From: CAYHZL01 sp964361075
Lineage (GTDB): Bacteria; Bacteroidota; Ignavibacteria; UBA10030; UBA8401
NCBI GenBank assembly: GCA_964361075.1
Contig: CAYHZL010000029.1
Coordinates: 1-25,190 of the forward strand
DNA length: 25,190 bases
Direction: 5' to 3'
Translations under genes and position numbers: made by a program
Notes under the pieces: generated by a model
What the model was told of the DNA's origin: nothing
The model's database searches: none
What the model saw: the letters and a program-made list of their open reading frames with translations, nothing else
Shown: piece after piece, positions 7,506 to 14,533 of the stretch
Numbering within the stretch: the first letter of the stretch is position 1
Layout: each line of letters begins with the position of its first letter

Positions 7506-10500
7506 TGCAGCGAAAGTAAATTAACCAAATATTGTTGTGCCACCGGATCAACACGGCGCGCAAAAAGATTTTCCGAACCCGGCGAACCGAGTAAGCGACC
7601 GCGCACTTGCAGGCGCGAGACAATTATTTTCCCGCGACCACGTGAAATTTCGTACACTGCTTTTACTTTTAATTGTAATCCGCTTGATGCCAATACCGCG
7701 TGCGGAACATTCGGAAGAACATCATACTGCGAAACAACTTCTCCGCCATACGCGCCATTAAACATTTTCAAATGTTCTTTTGAAATTCCGTTCCACAGTG
7801 CATGCGTTTGGTCTTCGGCAAAAATGTAAGAATCATATCCCCCCTTATCAACATCTGCTCGTTGCGTAATCGTCAGTTCTATTCCGTCAGCAATGCGTAC
7901 GACTACATTGCCAACAACTTTGTATTCAGGTTCGAGAAGAAGAAGCGTACCACCTTGTTCAACAAATTGTGAAATTTCTTTGAGATAGTTTTGATAGAGA
8001 GCATGCATACAAATATTTCCATGAACAACTACATGTGTACACGCTGTCAGCGCTTCGGATGAAAAAGATTTGTATTCTACTTTTTCTTGAGAAAGATATT
8101 TTTGAATTTCATTCGTTGTGTCAAGCGCAACAATGTTTTTCTGACGTATATTTTTTGAAAATGAAACCGGCGCGCACACATGAGAAACTTTCTTGCTTGT
8201 GGCAACTACTTTTCCATTCTCACTTAATTCAGCAGTTACAAAGTAGCTGCCTGTCGCAGAAGGAAATAGTACCGTTGCATCAACGATTGTCGTGCCGGAT
8301 GCATCCACTTCAACATGTACTGTTTCAGAAGAAAGAAATCTTCCATCGGAAGAACTGCAGCCATACCGAAGTGTGCCCGTTTTCTTCTTTGGCTCATCGT
8401 TGAATACAAAAATACGTATCGTCCGTTGTTCATTCGTAAAAAAATGTCTGTCCCACAATTCAATGCTGACACCAAACGGTGCGAATGTATTTTTCAACGT
8501 TTTAAAAATCGGCATCTTGTTCAGATCGGCAACATCGCCTAAAAACCAATGTGCTGTTGCGCCATCACTTGTGCCGAGGTATGGAAACGGTTGAATTGCG
8601 CGCACACGCATGCGTCGGAACAATTCAATTAATTCGCCGGCAAGAAATGCTTGATGCTGTAATAAATCTTCTGTCGAATAATTTCTACCAATCCATCGTT
8701 CAACAACTTCTTGTGTCAATTGCGTCGGTTCACCGTCGCTGTTAATCCACCACCACAAAAACTCGTTGATCATCGAAGGTTGGCGCGAGTGTTCAATCTC
8801 GCTCAGCGCGCGCGTGAAACCAAACTTTCTATCGTTCAACACCATGCCAAGCGAATAGATGTACGGATGTTCTTCTTTGAAATCAACGGATTCCCATGGA
8901 CGTGTCGGGTCAAGTTTTTTCATTTCCGGAATAATTTCATACTGCACAACATCATCGGTTGATTCGTTCAACGGATCCCATATAATGATGCTCGGATGAT
9001 TCCAATTATCGTGCAGCCATTCGGAAAATTCTTTTATGATTTGCTCTTTTGAACCTGTTGTGCACCAGAACATCCATTCGTTTTGAATCAACATACCATA
9101 TTCATCGGCAATATCGTACCACTTATTATACATTTGTCCGATGTGGTTGCGGAAAAAGTTAAAGTGATGTTCTTTTGGAATATCAATTAATACTTTTTTA
9201 ATCCACTCTTCATTCCACGGTAAGAGTTTCCGTTGCTTGTCGGAAAGAAACCGGTGAAATGCGATATTGCTTCCCCGCAGAAATATTTTATTGCCGTTCA
9301 AGTAAAAATCAGGACCGATAATTTTAAATTCGCGCATGCCGAAAGTGGTGGAAGAAACATCGAGCAAATGCGCCCCTCCTAAATCCTCCCCAAAGGGGAG
9401 GATTTTAGTACGCTTCAAATATTCCACTATTTTTGAAAGAACAGTATCAATAGTTTTAATAACTTCATCATTGGTGAATCGAATTACTTTGTAACCTTGT
9501 TCTTCAAGCCACTGCGTTCGTATTTCATCAGCTTCTTTATTTTCGGGCAATTGGTGAATAAGTCCATCAATTTCAACTACAAGATTTTTGGAAAGACAAA
9601 CAAAATCTGCAATGTATTTTCCAATAATATGCTGTCTTCTAAATTTAAATTTTTCTATTGATTTTGTTTTGAGACGTTCCCACAAAAGCATTTCTGCCTG
9701 TGTTGGGTTTTTGCGATGCTCTTTAGCGAATGTTTCTAAGATAGGATACAGTTTGCGATCCGCTGTCTGATATCCGAAAACCCCTTCCCTTCGGGAAGGG
9801 GTTGGGGATGGGCGCGCGATGGTAATTTCTACTTCGTACAAAAATGGGTTCTCCGGCGACCACAACTGCATCTGTTCTATCGGAAGTTGAAAAATAAGTT
9901 TTTGCTGTTGCTCTCCGATAAACCCAAGTTCTTGTCCTTGTGTCTGCGAAATTTTTGTATGAGATTTTCTTTCAACTACTGTTGCGTTAATTGTTACATT
10001 TTGATTCAATTTCGTACAATTTTCTAAAATCACACGGACTTCAGCAATTGCCGTCGCAATGTGCGGAATAACCTGTACCGTTTTCACGCGCACAACACCG
10101 ACACATCGTAACTCCACATCGCCCCATATACCCGGAATAAAAAATTCTTTTTCCTGATCGCGGCCTACTGCGCTTTCCGGCGGCAGTGTGTACTTCGCAC
10201 CAACCCGCACGAGTAATTCATTCGGTTCATCGAATCGAAGAAATTCATCCAATTTATATTCGTGCGATGTGTAGCAGCTAATTGTACCGCCGAGATGATG
10301 ACCATTCAGCCATACTTCCGTACCAAACATGCTTTGCTGAATAGAGAGAAAAACAGAACGTGCTTTACGATCTTGAATGGAAAAAAATGTACGGTACCAA
10401 TGATAGTCGTTTGCCTGCCAGTCATACTTCGGCGTTGCTGCATCAACCAGCGCCGGCACTTGGACAACATAAGAAAATGATTGTGGAATAGTTTCCGCGG

Positions 10501-10585
10501 AACCGCCCGCAAGTTCCCACGTTCCATTAAGAGAAAAAGTATTTCGAGGAAAAGATGAGTTAACTGAAAACGAGAATGACGACAT
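7502..10585 (-). CDS. GH2-family glycosidase carrying an in-frame DUF559 endonuclease domain
   Basis: 1,027 residues, about 879 without the insertion. Residues 1-160 are the GH2 sugar-binding jelly roll (LNGTWELAGG, VWLNGHHLGG, IPGIWGDVEL). An Ig-like domain follows from about 165 and is interrupted at residue 257. The insert covers 258-405, after which the Ig domain resumes at HLLDVSSTTFGMREFKIIG. The TIM barrel (about 425-700) has the acid/base motif PLNES with E541, and E608 in SMINEFLWW is the likely nucleophile; R439-linked LRGSN and the FFRNHIGQ region also fit. The C-terminus (about 815-1027) resembles the glutamine-amidotransferase-like domain of some beta-galactosidases. There is no signal peptide, so it probably acts in the cytoplasm on imported oligosaccharide. 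It overlaps the binding-protein gene (ATGA) and lies 21 nt after the GH144-like gene. Whether the inserted protein folds and works is unknown. Confidence 0.85.
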   Translation of the reverse strand: MSSFSFSVNSSFPRNTFSLNGTWELAGGSAETIPQSFSYVVQVPALVDAATPKYDWQANDYHWYRTFFSIQDRKARSVFLSIQQSMFGTEVWLNGHHLGGTISCYTSHEYKLDEFLRFDEPNELLVRVGAKYTLPPESAVGRDQEKEFFIPGIWGDVELRCVGVVRVKTVQVIPHIATAIAEVRVILENCTKLNQNVTINATVVERKSHTKISQTQGQELGFIGEQQQKLIFQLPIEQMQLWSPENPFLYEVEITIARPSPTPSRREGVFGYQTADRKLYPILETFAKEHRKNPTQAEMLLWERLKTKSIEKFKFRRQHIIGKYIADFVCLSKNLVVEIDGLIHQLPENKEADEIRTQWLEEQGYKVIRFTNDEVIKTIDTVLSKIVEYLKRTKILPFGEDLGGAHLLDVSSTTFGMREFKIIGPDFYLNGNKIFLRGSNIAFHRFLSDKQRKLLPWNEEWIKKVLIDIPKEHHFNFFRNHIGQMYNKWYDIADEYGMLIQNEWMFWCTTGSKEQIIKEFSEWLHDNWNHPSIIIWDPLNESTDDVVQYEIIPEMKKLDPTRPWESVDFKEEHPYIYSLGMVLNDRKFGFTRALSEIEHSRQPSMINEFLWWWINSDGEPTQLTQEVVERWIGRNYSTEDLLQHQAFLAGELIELFRRMRVRAIQPFPYLGTSDGATAHWFLGDVADLNKMPIFKTLKNTFAPFGVSIELWDRHFFTNEQRTIRIFVFNDEPKKKTGTLRYGCSSSDGRFLSSETVHVEVDASGTTIVDATVLFPSATGSYFVTAELSENGKVVATSKKVSHVCAPVSFSKNIRQKNIVALDTTNEIQKYLSQEKVEYKSFSSEALTACTHVVVHGNICMHALYQNYLKEISQFVEQGGTLLLLEPEYKVVGNVVVRIADGIELTITQRADVDKGGYDSYIFAEDQTHALWNGISKEHLKMFNGAYGGEVVSQYDVLPNVPHAVLASSGLQLKVKAVYEISRGRGKIIVSRLQVRGRLLGSPGSENLFARRVDPVAQQYLVNLLSLQ
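9374..9813 (-). mobile_element. DUF559 endonuclease element inserted in frame in the GH2 gene
   Basis: A 440-bp segment, plus GCGC present at both junctions (9370-9373 and 9814-9817), adds exactly 444 bp or 148 codons. It encodes a recognisable DUF559 (Vsr/PD-(D/E)XK-like) domain at about residues 283-390: NPTQAEMLLWERL, FKFRRQHIIGKYIADFVC, LVVEIDGLIHQ and GYKVIRFTNDEV. D327 and E338 are the likely catalytic acids. Both ends carry GC-rich hairpins: CCCCTTCCC-TTC-GGGAAGGGG (9781-9801) and ATCCTCCCC-AAA-GGGGAGGAT (9383-9403), arranged as diverged inverted terminal repeats beginning near GCGCCC[C/A]TCC. They are translated as Pro/Gly-rich linkers. No stop codon interrupts the frame, and joining codon 257 to codon 406 gives a continuous GH2 Ig strand, ITIA-HLLDVSS. 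Confidence 0.85.
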
Positions 10586-10606
10586 TACAACACTACTTTC
10601 AATATA

Positions 10607-12007
10607 TTACTTTTTAATTTTTTTATTTTCTAACCAACCGCCTGTAAAACCTGCTCGTTCTAAACCGCGAACTATATATGGATTTTTTTTCATTATCTTC
10701 CACACAAGCTCGCTTCGGTAATTTTCCAGCATAATTACAATTGGACCTTGATCAATTCCGAGATAATCTTTATCAACCCAGCCATGCGGAGTTTTATCGG
10801 TAATGTATGTAAGATTAAATGCATCTAAAAATCCATACTTCGTCCACAATCCGGGAATTTGTTCACGCATTGCTTTCAGTGTAGGGATACAAATTTCCGG
10901 AGCGAATGCAACAGAACCGCCTGCGGCTGTTGGTGCAATAGTTCCATCATCTAATTTCCAATCAGCAGAAACTCCACGACCGGCATACGAATGAAATTGC
11001 CGTTTCTCTCCGTTGAATTCAACAAGTTTGTCTGCAGGACCATCACACGCCGTAACTCCCCATAATGTTCCGGAATACCCTTTCCATTTCATCGGATTAT
11101 CTTTTCCGTATTCATACTGCGAATAGGTTGCACGACGCGAGTTCTCAAAATAATCAATTCCCTTCGCACGCATGTAATCATCCTGTATCCCGCGGAAATC
11201 GATCCAACAATGAGAGTACTGGTGGCCAAACAGCGGACCGAAGCTGACAAATTCTCTGCCGTAATATTCCAACCATATTGAAGAACGTGTATATTCATTC
11301 CATGCTTTGTTCGGAATTGGTGAAGTTGGAGAACCCAGGGCAAGCAGATAGAGAATCATTGATTCATTATAACCATGCCAATCAGAATGATGAAAACCTT
11401 TGTCAGGATACCAACCCATACTGATAACAGGCGGACGTGCTTGCAACCATTCCCAATTGACACGGAGATACAGTGAATCAGCATATTCTCTAATTGATTT
11501 TTCTGTCGGATTGTTTCTTTCAAAATAGGATTGACAAAACAAAACACCAGCCATCAACAATGCTGTATCAATAGTGGAAAGTTCGACATCACTATTGAAT
11601 CGTGTACCATCTCGAAAATTAAGGAAATGATAAAAAAAACCTTGATGCCCGGCAGTACCCATTAAAGCATCGCCTTGAGGAAGTTGATACAAATATTTTA
11701 AAGTTGTAAGAACACGATCCGCCGCTATTTCGCGAGAAATATATTTTCGTTGAGCACCAATACCGTATGATGTTAAAGCAAATCCTATTGCTGCCATACT
11801 AGAAAACGATTCCGAAGGATATCGGTCTGGTGTCAATCCTGTTTTGGTATCAACATTTTCCCAAAAATAATTAAATGTGTGTTGCTCAAGCGTATCGAGA
11901 AATGGATCAAATTCCACAGCTTGTTTCGTCTGCGAAAATAAATTAAGCGAAATACTATTCGCGAGAATAATGACAAAAATACTTTTCCGCATCATACACC
12001 TTTTCAT
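10607..12007 (-). CDS. Glucoamylase/GH144-like exported glucanase, catalytic domain only
   Basis: 466 residues. A signal peptide (RKSIFVIILANSISLNLFSQ) is followed directly by the conserved catalytic domain of the Pfam Glycoamylase group, which includes GH144 endo-beta-1,2-glucanases. Characteristic blocks shared with the neighbouring paralogue are FNYFWENVDTKTGLTPDRYP, VELSTIDTALLMAGVLF, HQYSHCWIDFRG, YFENSRRATYSQ, WGVTACDGP and LGIDQGPIVIMLENYRS. No T9SS sorting domain is present, so it is probably periplasmic. The annotated ATG overlaps the previous stop (TAATG); an ATG five codons later (11992) has AAAGG six nucleotides before it and is an alternative that keeps the signal peptide. It likely trims shorter glucans released by the larger paralogue. 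Linkage specificity is not visible. Confidence 0.85.
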   Translation of the reverse strand: MKRCMMRKSIFVIILANSISLNLFSQTKQAVEFDPFLDTLEQHTFNYFWENVDTKTGLTPDRYPSESFSSMAAIGFALTSYGIGAQRKYISREIAADRVLTTLKYLYQLPQGDALMGTAGHQGFFYHFLNFRDGTRFNSDVELSTIDTALLMAGVLFCQSYFERNNPTEKSIREYADSLYLRVNWEWLQARPPVISMGWYPDKGFHHSDWHGYNESMILYLLALGSPTSPIPNKAWNEYTRSSIWLEYYGREFVSFGPLFGHQYSHCWIDFRGIQDDYMRAKGIDYFENSRRATYSQYEYGKDNPMKWKGYSGTLWGVTACDGPADKLVEFNGEKRQFHSYAGRGVSADWKLDDGTIAPTAAGGSVAFAPEICIPTLKAMREQIPGLWTKYGFLDAFNLTYITDKTPHGWVDKDYLGIDQGPIVIMLENYRSELVWKIMKKNPYIVRGLERAGFTGGWLENKKIKK

Positions 12008-14436
12008 TAACGTAATAACATCATTTTTTTTGTTTCAGAAAAACTTCCGCTTTGCATGGTGTAAAAATACACGCCGCTGGAAAGTGAAAAGTTCAAAGTA
12101 GAAAGTTCAAAGTTGTGCTTGCCTGCGGACTGCACTTCGTTGATGAGTGTTGCCACCTCTCGACCAAGCACATCGAAAAGTTTCAGCGTCATGTAACTGC
12201 TCACTGGTAACTGGTAACTGATTTCCGTTGCCGGATTGAATGGGTTCGGATAATTTTGTTGAAGTGAAAACACCGCAGGTACATTTTCCTTTTCATTGCT
12301 AACACCGGTACTTGGTGTAAATCCTGCTCGCTGCAATCCGTCAATAATTATTTTTTCCTTCATAAATGTTTTCCATACATTTCCTGTCCGGTAGTTCTCC
12401 ATCATAATAACAATTGGTCCCTGATCAATACCAAGCACATCTGTATCCCACCAAACAGGACTTACGCTTACATTAAACGCATCTGTAAAACCGTATCCGG
12501 TCCAAATTGTAGTGCGGTACGTATCATACATATTTCGTAATGCGGGAATACATACTTCCGGTGCAAACGGCATTGAGCCGCCCGGCGCTGTAGCATTCAG
12601 TGTTCCATCATCATTCATATTTGTTCCGCGTGCATTGTACCCGGTCGGAACATCGGACGCAGTAATGCCCCACATATTCGGACCGTAGCCGGTAAATTTA
12701 TTTGGATTACTAATACAATAGAGACGTTGCTCCAATGTTGCGCGCCGCGAATTTTCAAAATATGTAATTCCCTTTCCTTTCATATATACATCAGCTTTGT
12801 CTCGATAGTCAACCCAGCAGTGTGAATATTGATGACCAAACAACGGTGGAAAATTAACAAAATAATTTCCCAGCAAGCTGCTATATTTCCATTGGTAGCC
12901 GTTTGTCCATGCATCCCACGATGAAGCAGGAAGCGGATTGGATGGCGCACCTATTCCCATGATATATAAAATCATTGCTTCATTATACCCTACCCAACGC
13001 GCGCCAAGAAAACCTGATGCGGGCTTCCATCCCATACTCAGCGATGAACCATTATTCGTCATCCAGTTCCAATCAATGCGTTTATAAATTGAATCTGCAA
13101 GATTGCGAATTTTTGTTTCGGTCGTATCAGCACCGTTAAAATATTGTTTCGAATACAAAATGCCGGCAAGCAACAAGCCTGTATCAATTGATGAAAGCTC
13201 GCAATCCCATGTGCGTTCACCTGTATCCATTTTTAAAAAATGATAGAACCAACCTTTGTATCCAATAATACCTGCTGCGGCAGTCCCTTGCGGATATTCC
13301 CAAAATGTTTTTAAAGTAATCAATGTGCGGTCGCGTCCTTCGGCTCGTGTAATCCAACCGCGATCAACACCCACACCGATTGCTGTTAATCCGAAACCAA
13401 CAGCCGCAATACTTGCCGGAGAATCTTTTGAACTACGGTCTTTAATTAATCCATTATCAGGATTCGCTTCGTACCAAAAATAATCGAACGAAGTTTGCTC
13501 AACATAATTAAGAAACGCAGTCGTATCGGCAAATGCTTTCGGCGCAGCGCTGATTGTATCTGAACCAGAACCTTCAACCTGACTTGTATTCACAGCCCGA
13601 ACAAAGTAATAGTATGTTGTTCCATTGACGACATTCACATCGGCAATGCTTTGAATGATCACTGCACCGTTCGATACATTTGTATATGGTCCGCTTACTG
13701 TTGTGGCGCGATACACATTGTATCCGGAAATATTTTGTTCAGGATTTCTATTCCAATGCACAGTCGTACTTTTATCGCCGGTACGAACAACAACTTTTTT
13801 TGGCGCACTTGGTTTCGTTGTATCAACAACTCCACTCTTCGCAATAATACGAATGTTATCTATCCACATCGTATGTTGTATATTATCAACCGCATCCTGA
13901 TGGAAGTTCACATCTTTAAAAATAGAAAGATCAAATCCCGAAAATATTGCTAATGGAATGCTCACTCGCTGCCATGTTGTAGTATCGGCATCAGTGCCGC
14001 CTGAAAGATAGCTTCCTAATGCAACCAACTTTGAAAGAGCGTTTCCAGAAGTTTCCAATCCGACAGTCGGCAATTGATTTACCAGAATTGCACCGCGAGA
14101 ATTAAGATAGAATATTAAGCTATCATAGCCGGTTGCATTTTTTGCCGCCCAACCAAGGTTTGCAATAAAAATTTTCCAATCACCACCTGTAGCTGATTGC
14201 CATTGTATCAGTCCGCTTTTACTACCGGAATAATGTTGTATTGAAACAACAATAAGTTTTTCGCCACCACCGCCTAATGCAAGGGTGCTCGGCGCAGTAA
14301 CATTTCCCCACGAAGCATCATAAAACGTTCCGCCGGTATCACCTTCATCAAAAATAATAATGTCTTGTTTTGTTTGTGCTTGTAGTGATAAAGAAAAAAT
14401 CCCAATCCCTGCTATTAACAAAAATAACCGTTTCAT
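12007..14436 (-). CDS. Multidomain glucoamylase/GH144-like protein with T9SS sorting domain
   Basis: 809 residues. The signal peptide is MKRLFLLIAGIGIFSLSLQA. Residues about 24-200 look like a jelly-roll carbohydrate-binding module ending in HTMWIDNIRII. A fibronectin type III domain spans about 208-300 (SAPKKVVVRTGDKSTTVHW, ISGYNVYRATT, YYYFVRAVN). The GH144-like catalytic domain is about 305-705 (FDYFWYEANPDNGLIKDR, CELSSIDTGLLLAGILY, HQYSHCWVDYRD, YFENSRRAT, LGIDQGPIVIMMENYR). Residues 727-809 form a type A T9SS sorting domain (QNYPNPFNPATEISYQL, LKLFDVLGREVATLIN, SGVYFYTM). It should therefore be carried across the outer membrane and act at the cell surface. The gene starts 97 nt after the GH94 gene and runs into the single-domain paralogue (TAATG). 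Two short tandem DNA repeats are embedded in the sorting-domain codons. Confidence 0.9.
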   Translation of the reverse strand: MKRLFLLIAGIGIFSLSLQAQTKQDIIIFDEGDTGGTFYDASWGNVTAPSTLALGGGGEKLIVVSIQHYSGSKSGLIQWQSATGGDWKIFIANLGWAAKNATGYDSLIFYLNSRGAILVNQLPTVGLETSGNALSKLVALGSYLSGGTDADTTTWQRVSIPLAIFSGFDLSIFKDVNFHQDAVDNIQHTMWIDNIRIIAKSGVVDTTKPSAPKKVVVRTGDKSTTVHWNRNPEQNISGYNVYRATTVSGPYTNVSNGAVIIQSIADVNVVNGTTYYYFVRAVNTSQVEGSGSDTISAAPKAFADTTAFLNYVEQTSFDYFWYEANPDNGLIKDRSSKDSPASIAAVGFGLTAIGVGVDRGWITRAEGRDRTLITLKTFWEYPQGTAAAGIIGYKGWFYHFLKMDTGERTWDCELSSIDTGLLLAGILYSKQYFNGADTTETKIRNLADSIYKRIDWNWMTNNGSSLSMGWKPASGFLGARWVGYNEAMILYIMGIGAPSNPLPASSWDAWTNGYQWKYSSLLGNYFVNFPPLFGHQYSHCWVDYRDKADVYMKGKGITYFENSRRATLEQRLYCISNPNKFTGYGPNMWGITASDVPTGYNARGTNMNDDGTLNATAPGGSMPFAPEVCIPALRNMYDTYRTTIWTGYGFTDAFNVSVSPVWWDTDVLGIDQGPIVIMMENYRTGNVWKTFMKEKIIIDGLQRAGFTPSTGVSNEKENVPAVFSLQQNYPNPFNPATEISYQLPVSSYMTLKLFDVLGREVATLINEVQSAGKHNFELSTLNFSLSSGVYFYTMQSGSFSETKKMMLLR
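12088..12113 (-). repeat. 12-bp direct repeat within sorting-domain codons
   Basis: On the minus strand the word ACTTTGAACTTT occurs twice with a 14-bp period (12102-12113 and 12088-12099). It encodes the NFELSTLNFSLSSG stretch just before the last strands of the T9SS domain. The flanks contain further partial copies of CTTT. The period is not a multiple of three, so the copies are read in different frames. Confidence 0.7.
12193..12220 (-). repeat. Four 7-bp tandem units within sorting-domain codons
   Basis: On the minus strand this reads CAGTTAC, CAGTTAC, CAGTGAG, CAGTTAC: three identical 7-mers and one variant. It encodes the YQLPVSSY segment of the T9SS domain. Because seven is not a multiple of three, each unit is read in a different frame and gives a different peptide, while three units add exactly seven residues. 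Confidence 0.75.
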
Positions 14437-14490
14437 ATTTTCCTTGTTTTTATATGTTGTAAAAAGAAATGCTGTTGCTGTTTAAAATAA

Positions 14491-14516
14491 CTTGCCAAGT
14501 TTTTCAACTTGGCAAG
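14491..14516 (-). terminator. 11-bp perfect hairpin after the GH94 gene
   Basis: CTTGCCAAGTT (14491-14501) pairs perfectly with AACTTGGCAAG (14506-14516) around a TTTC loop. It lies 18 nt past the GH94 stop and before the next gene in the same direction. On the minus strand the following sequence TTATTTTAAA is only moderately T-rich, so it could be a weak terminator or an RNA-stability element that lets the phosphorylase be expressed at a different level from the downstream genes. Confidence 0.5.
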
Positions 14517-14533
14517 GAATGTAGCACACTAAA

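Noticed and set aside
9588..9770. Plus-strand open frame within the DUF559 insertion
   Set aside because: It is the antisense shadow of the nuclease domain, which matches its family only on the minus strand.
9370..9817. Intein in the GH2 gene
   Set aside because: No splicing-domain motifs or the N-terminal Cys/Ser and C-terminal His-Asn junction residues are present; the segment is nuclease plus hairpin ends only.
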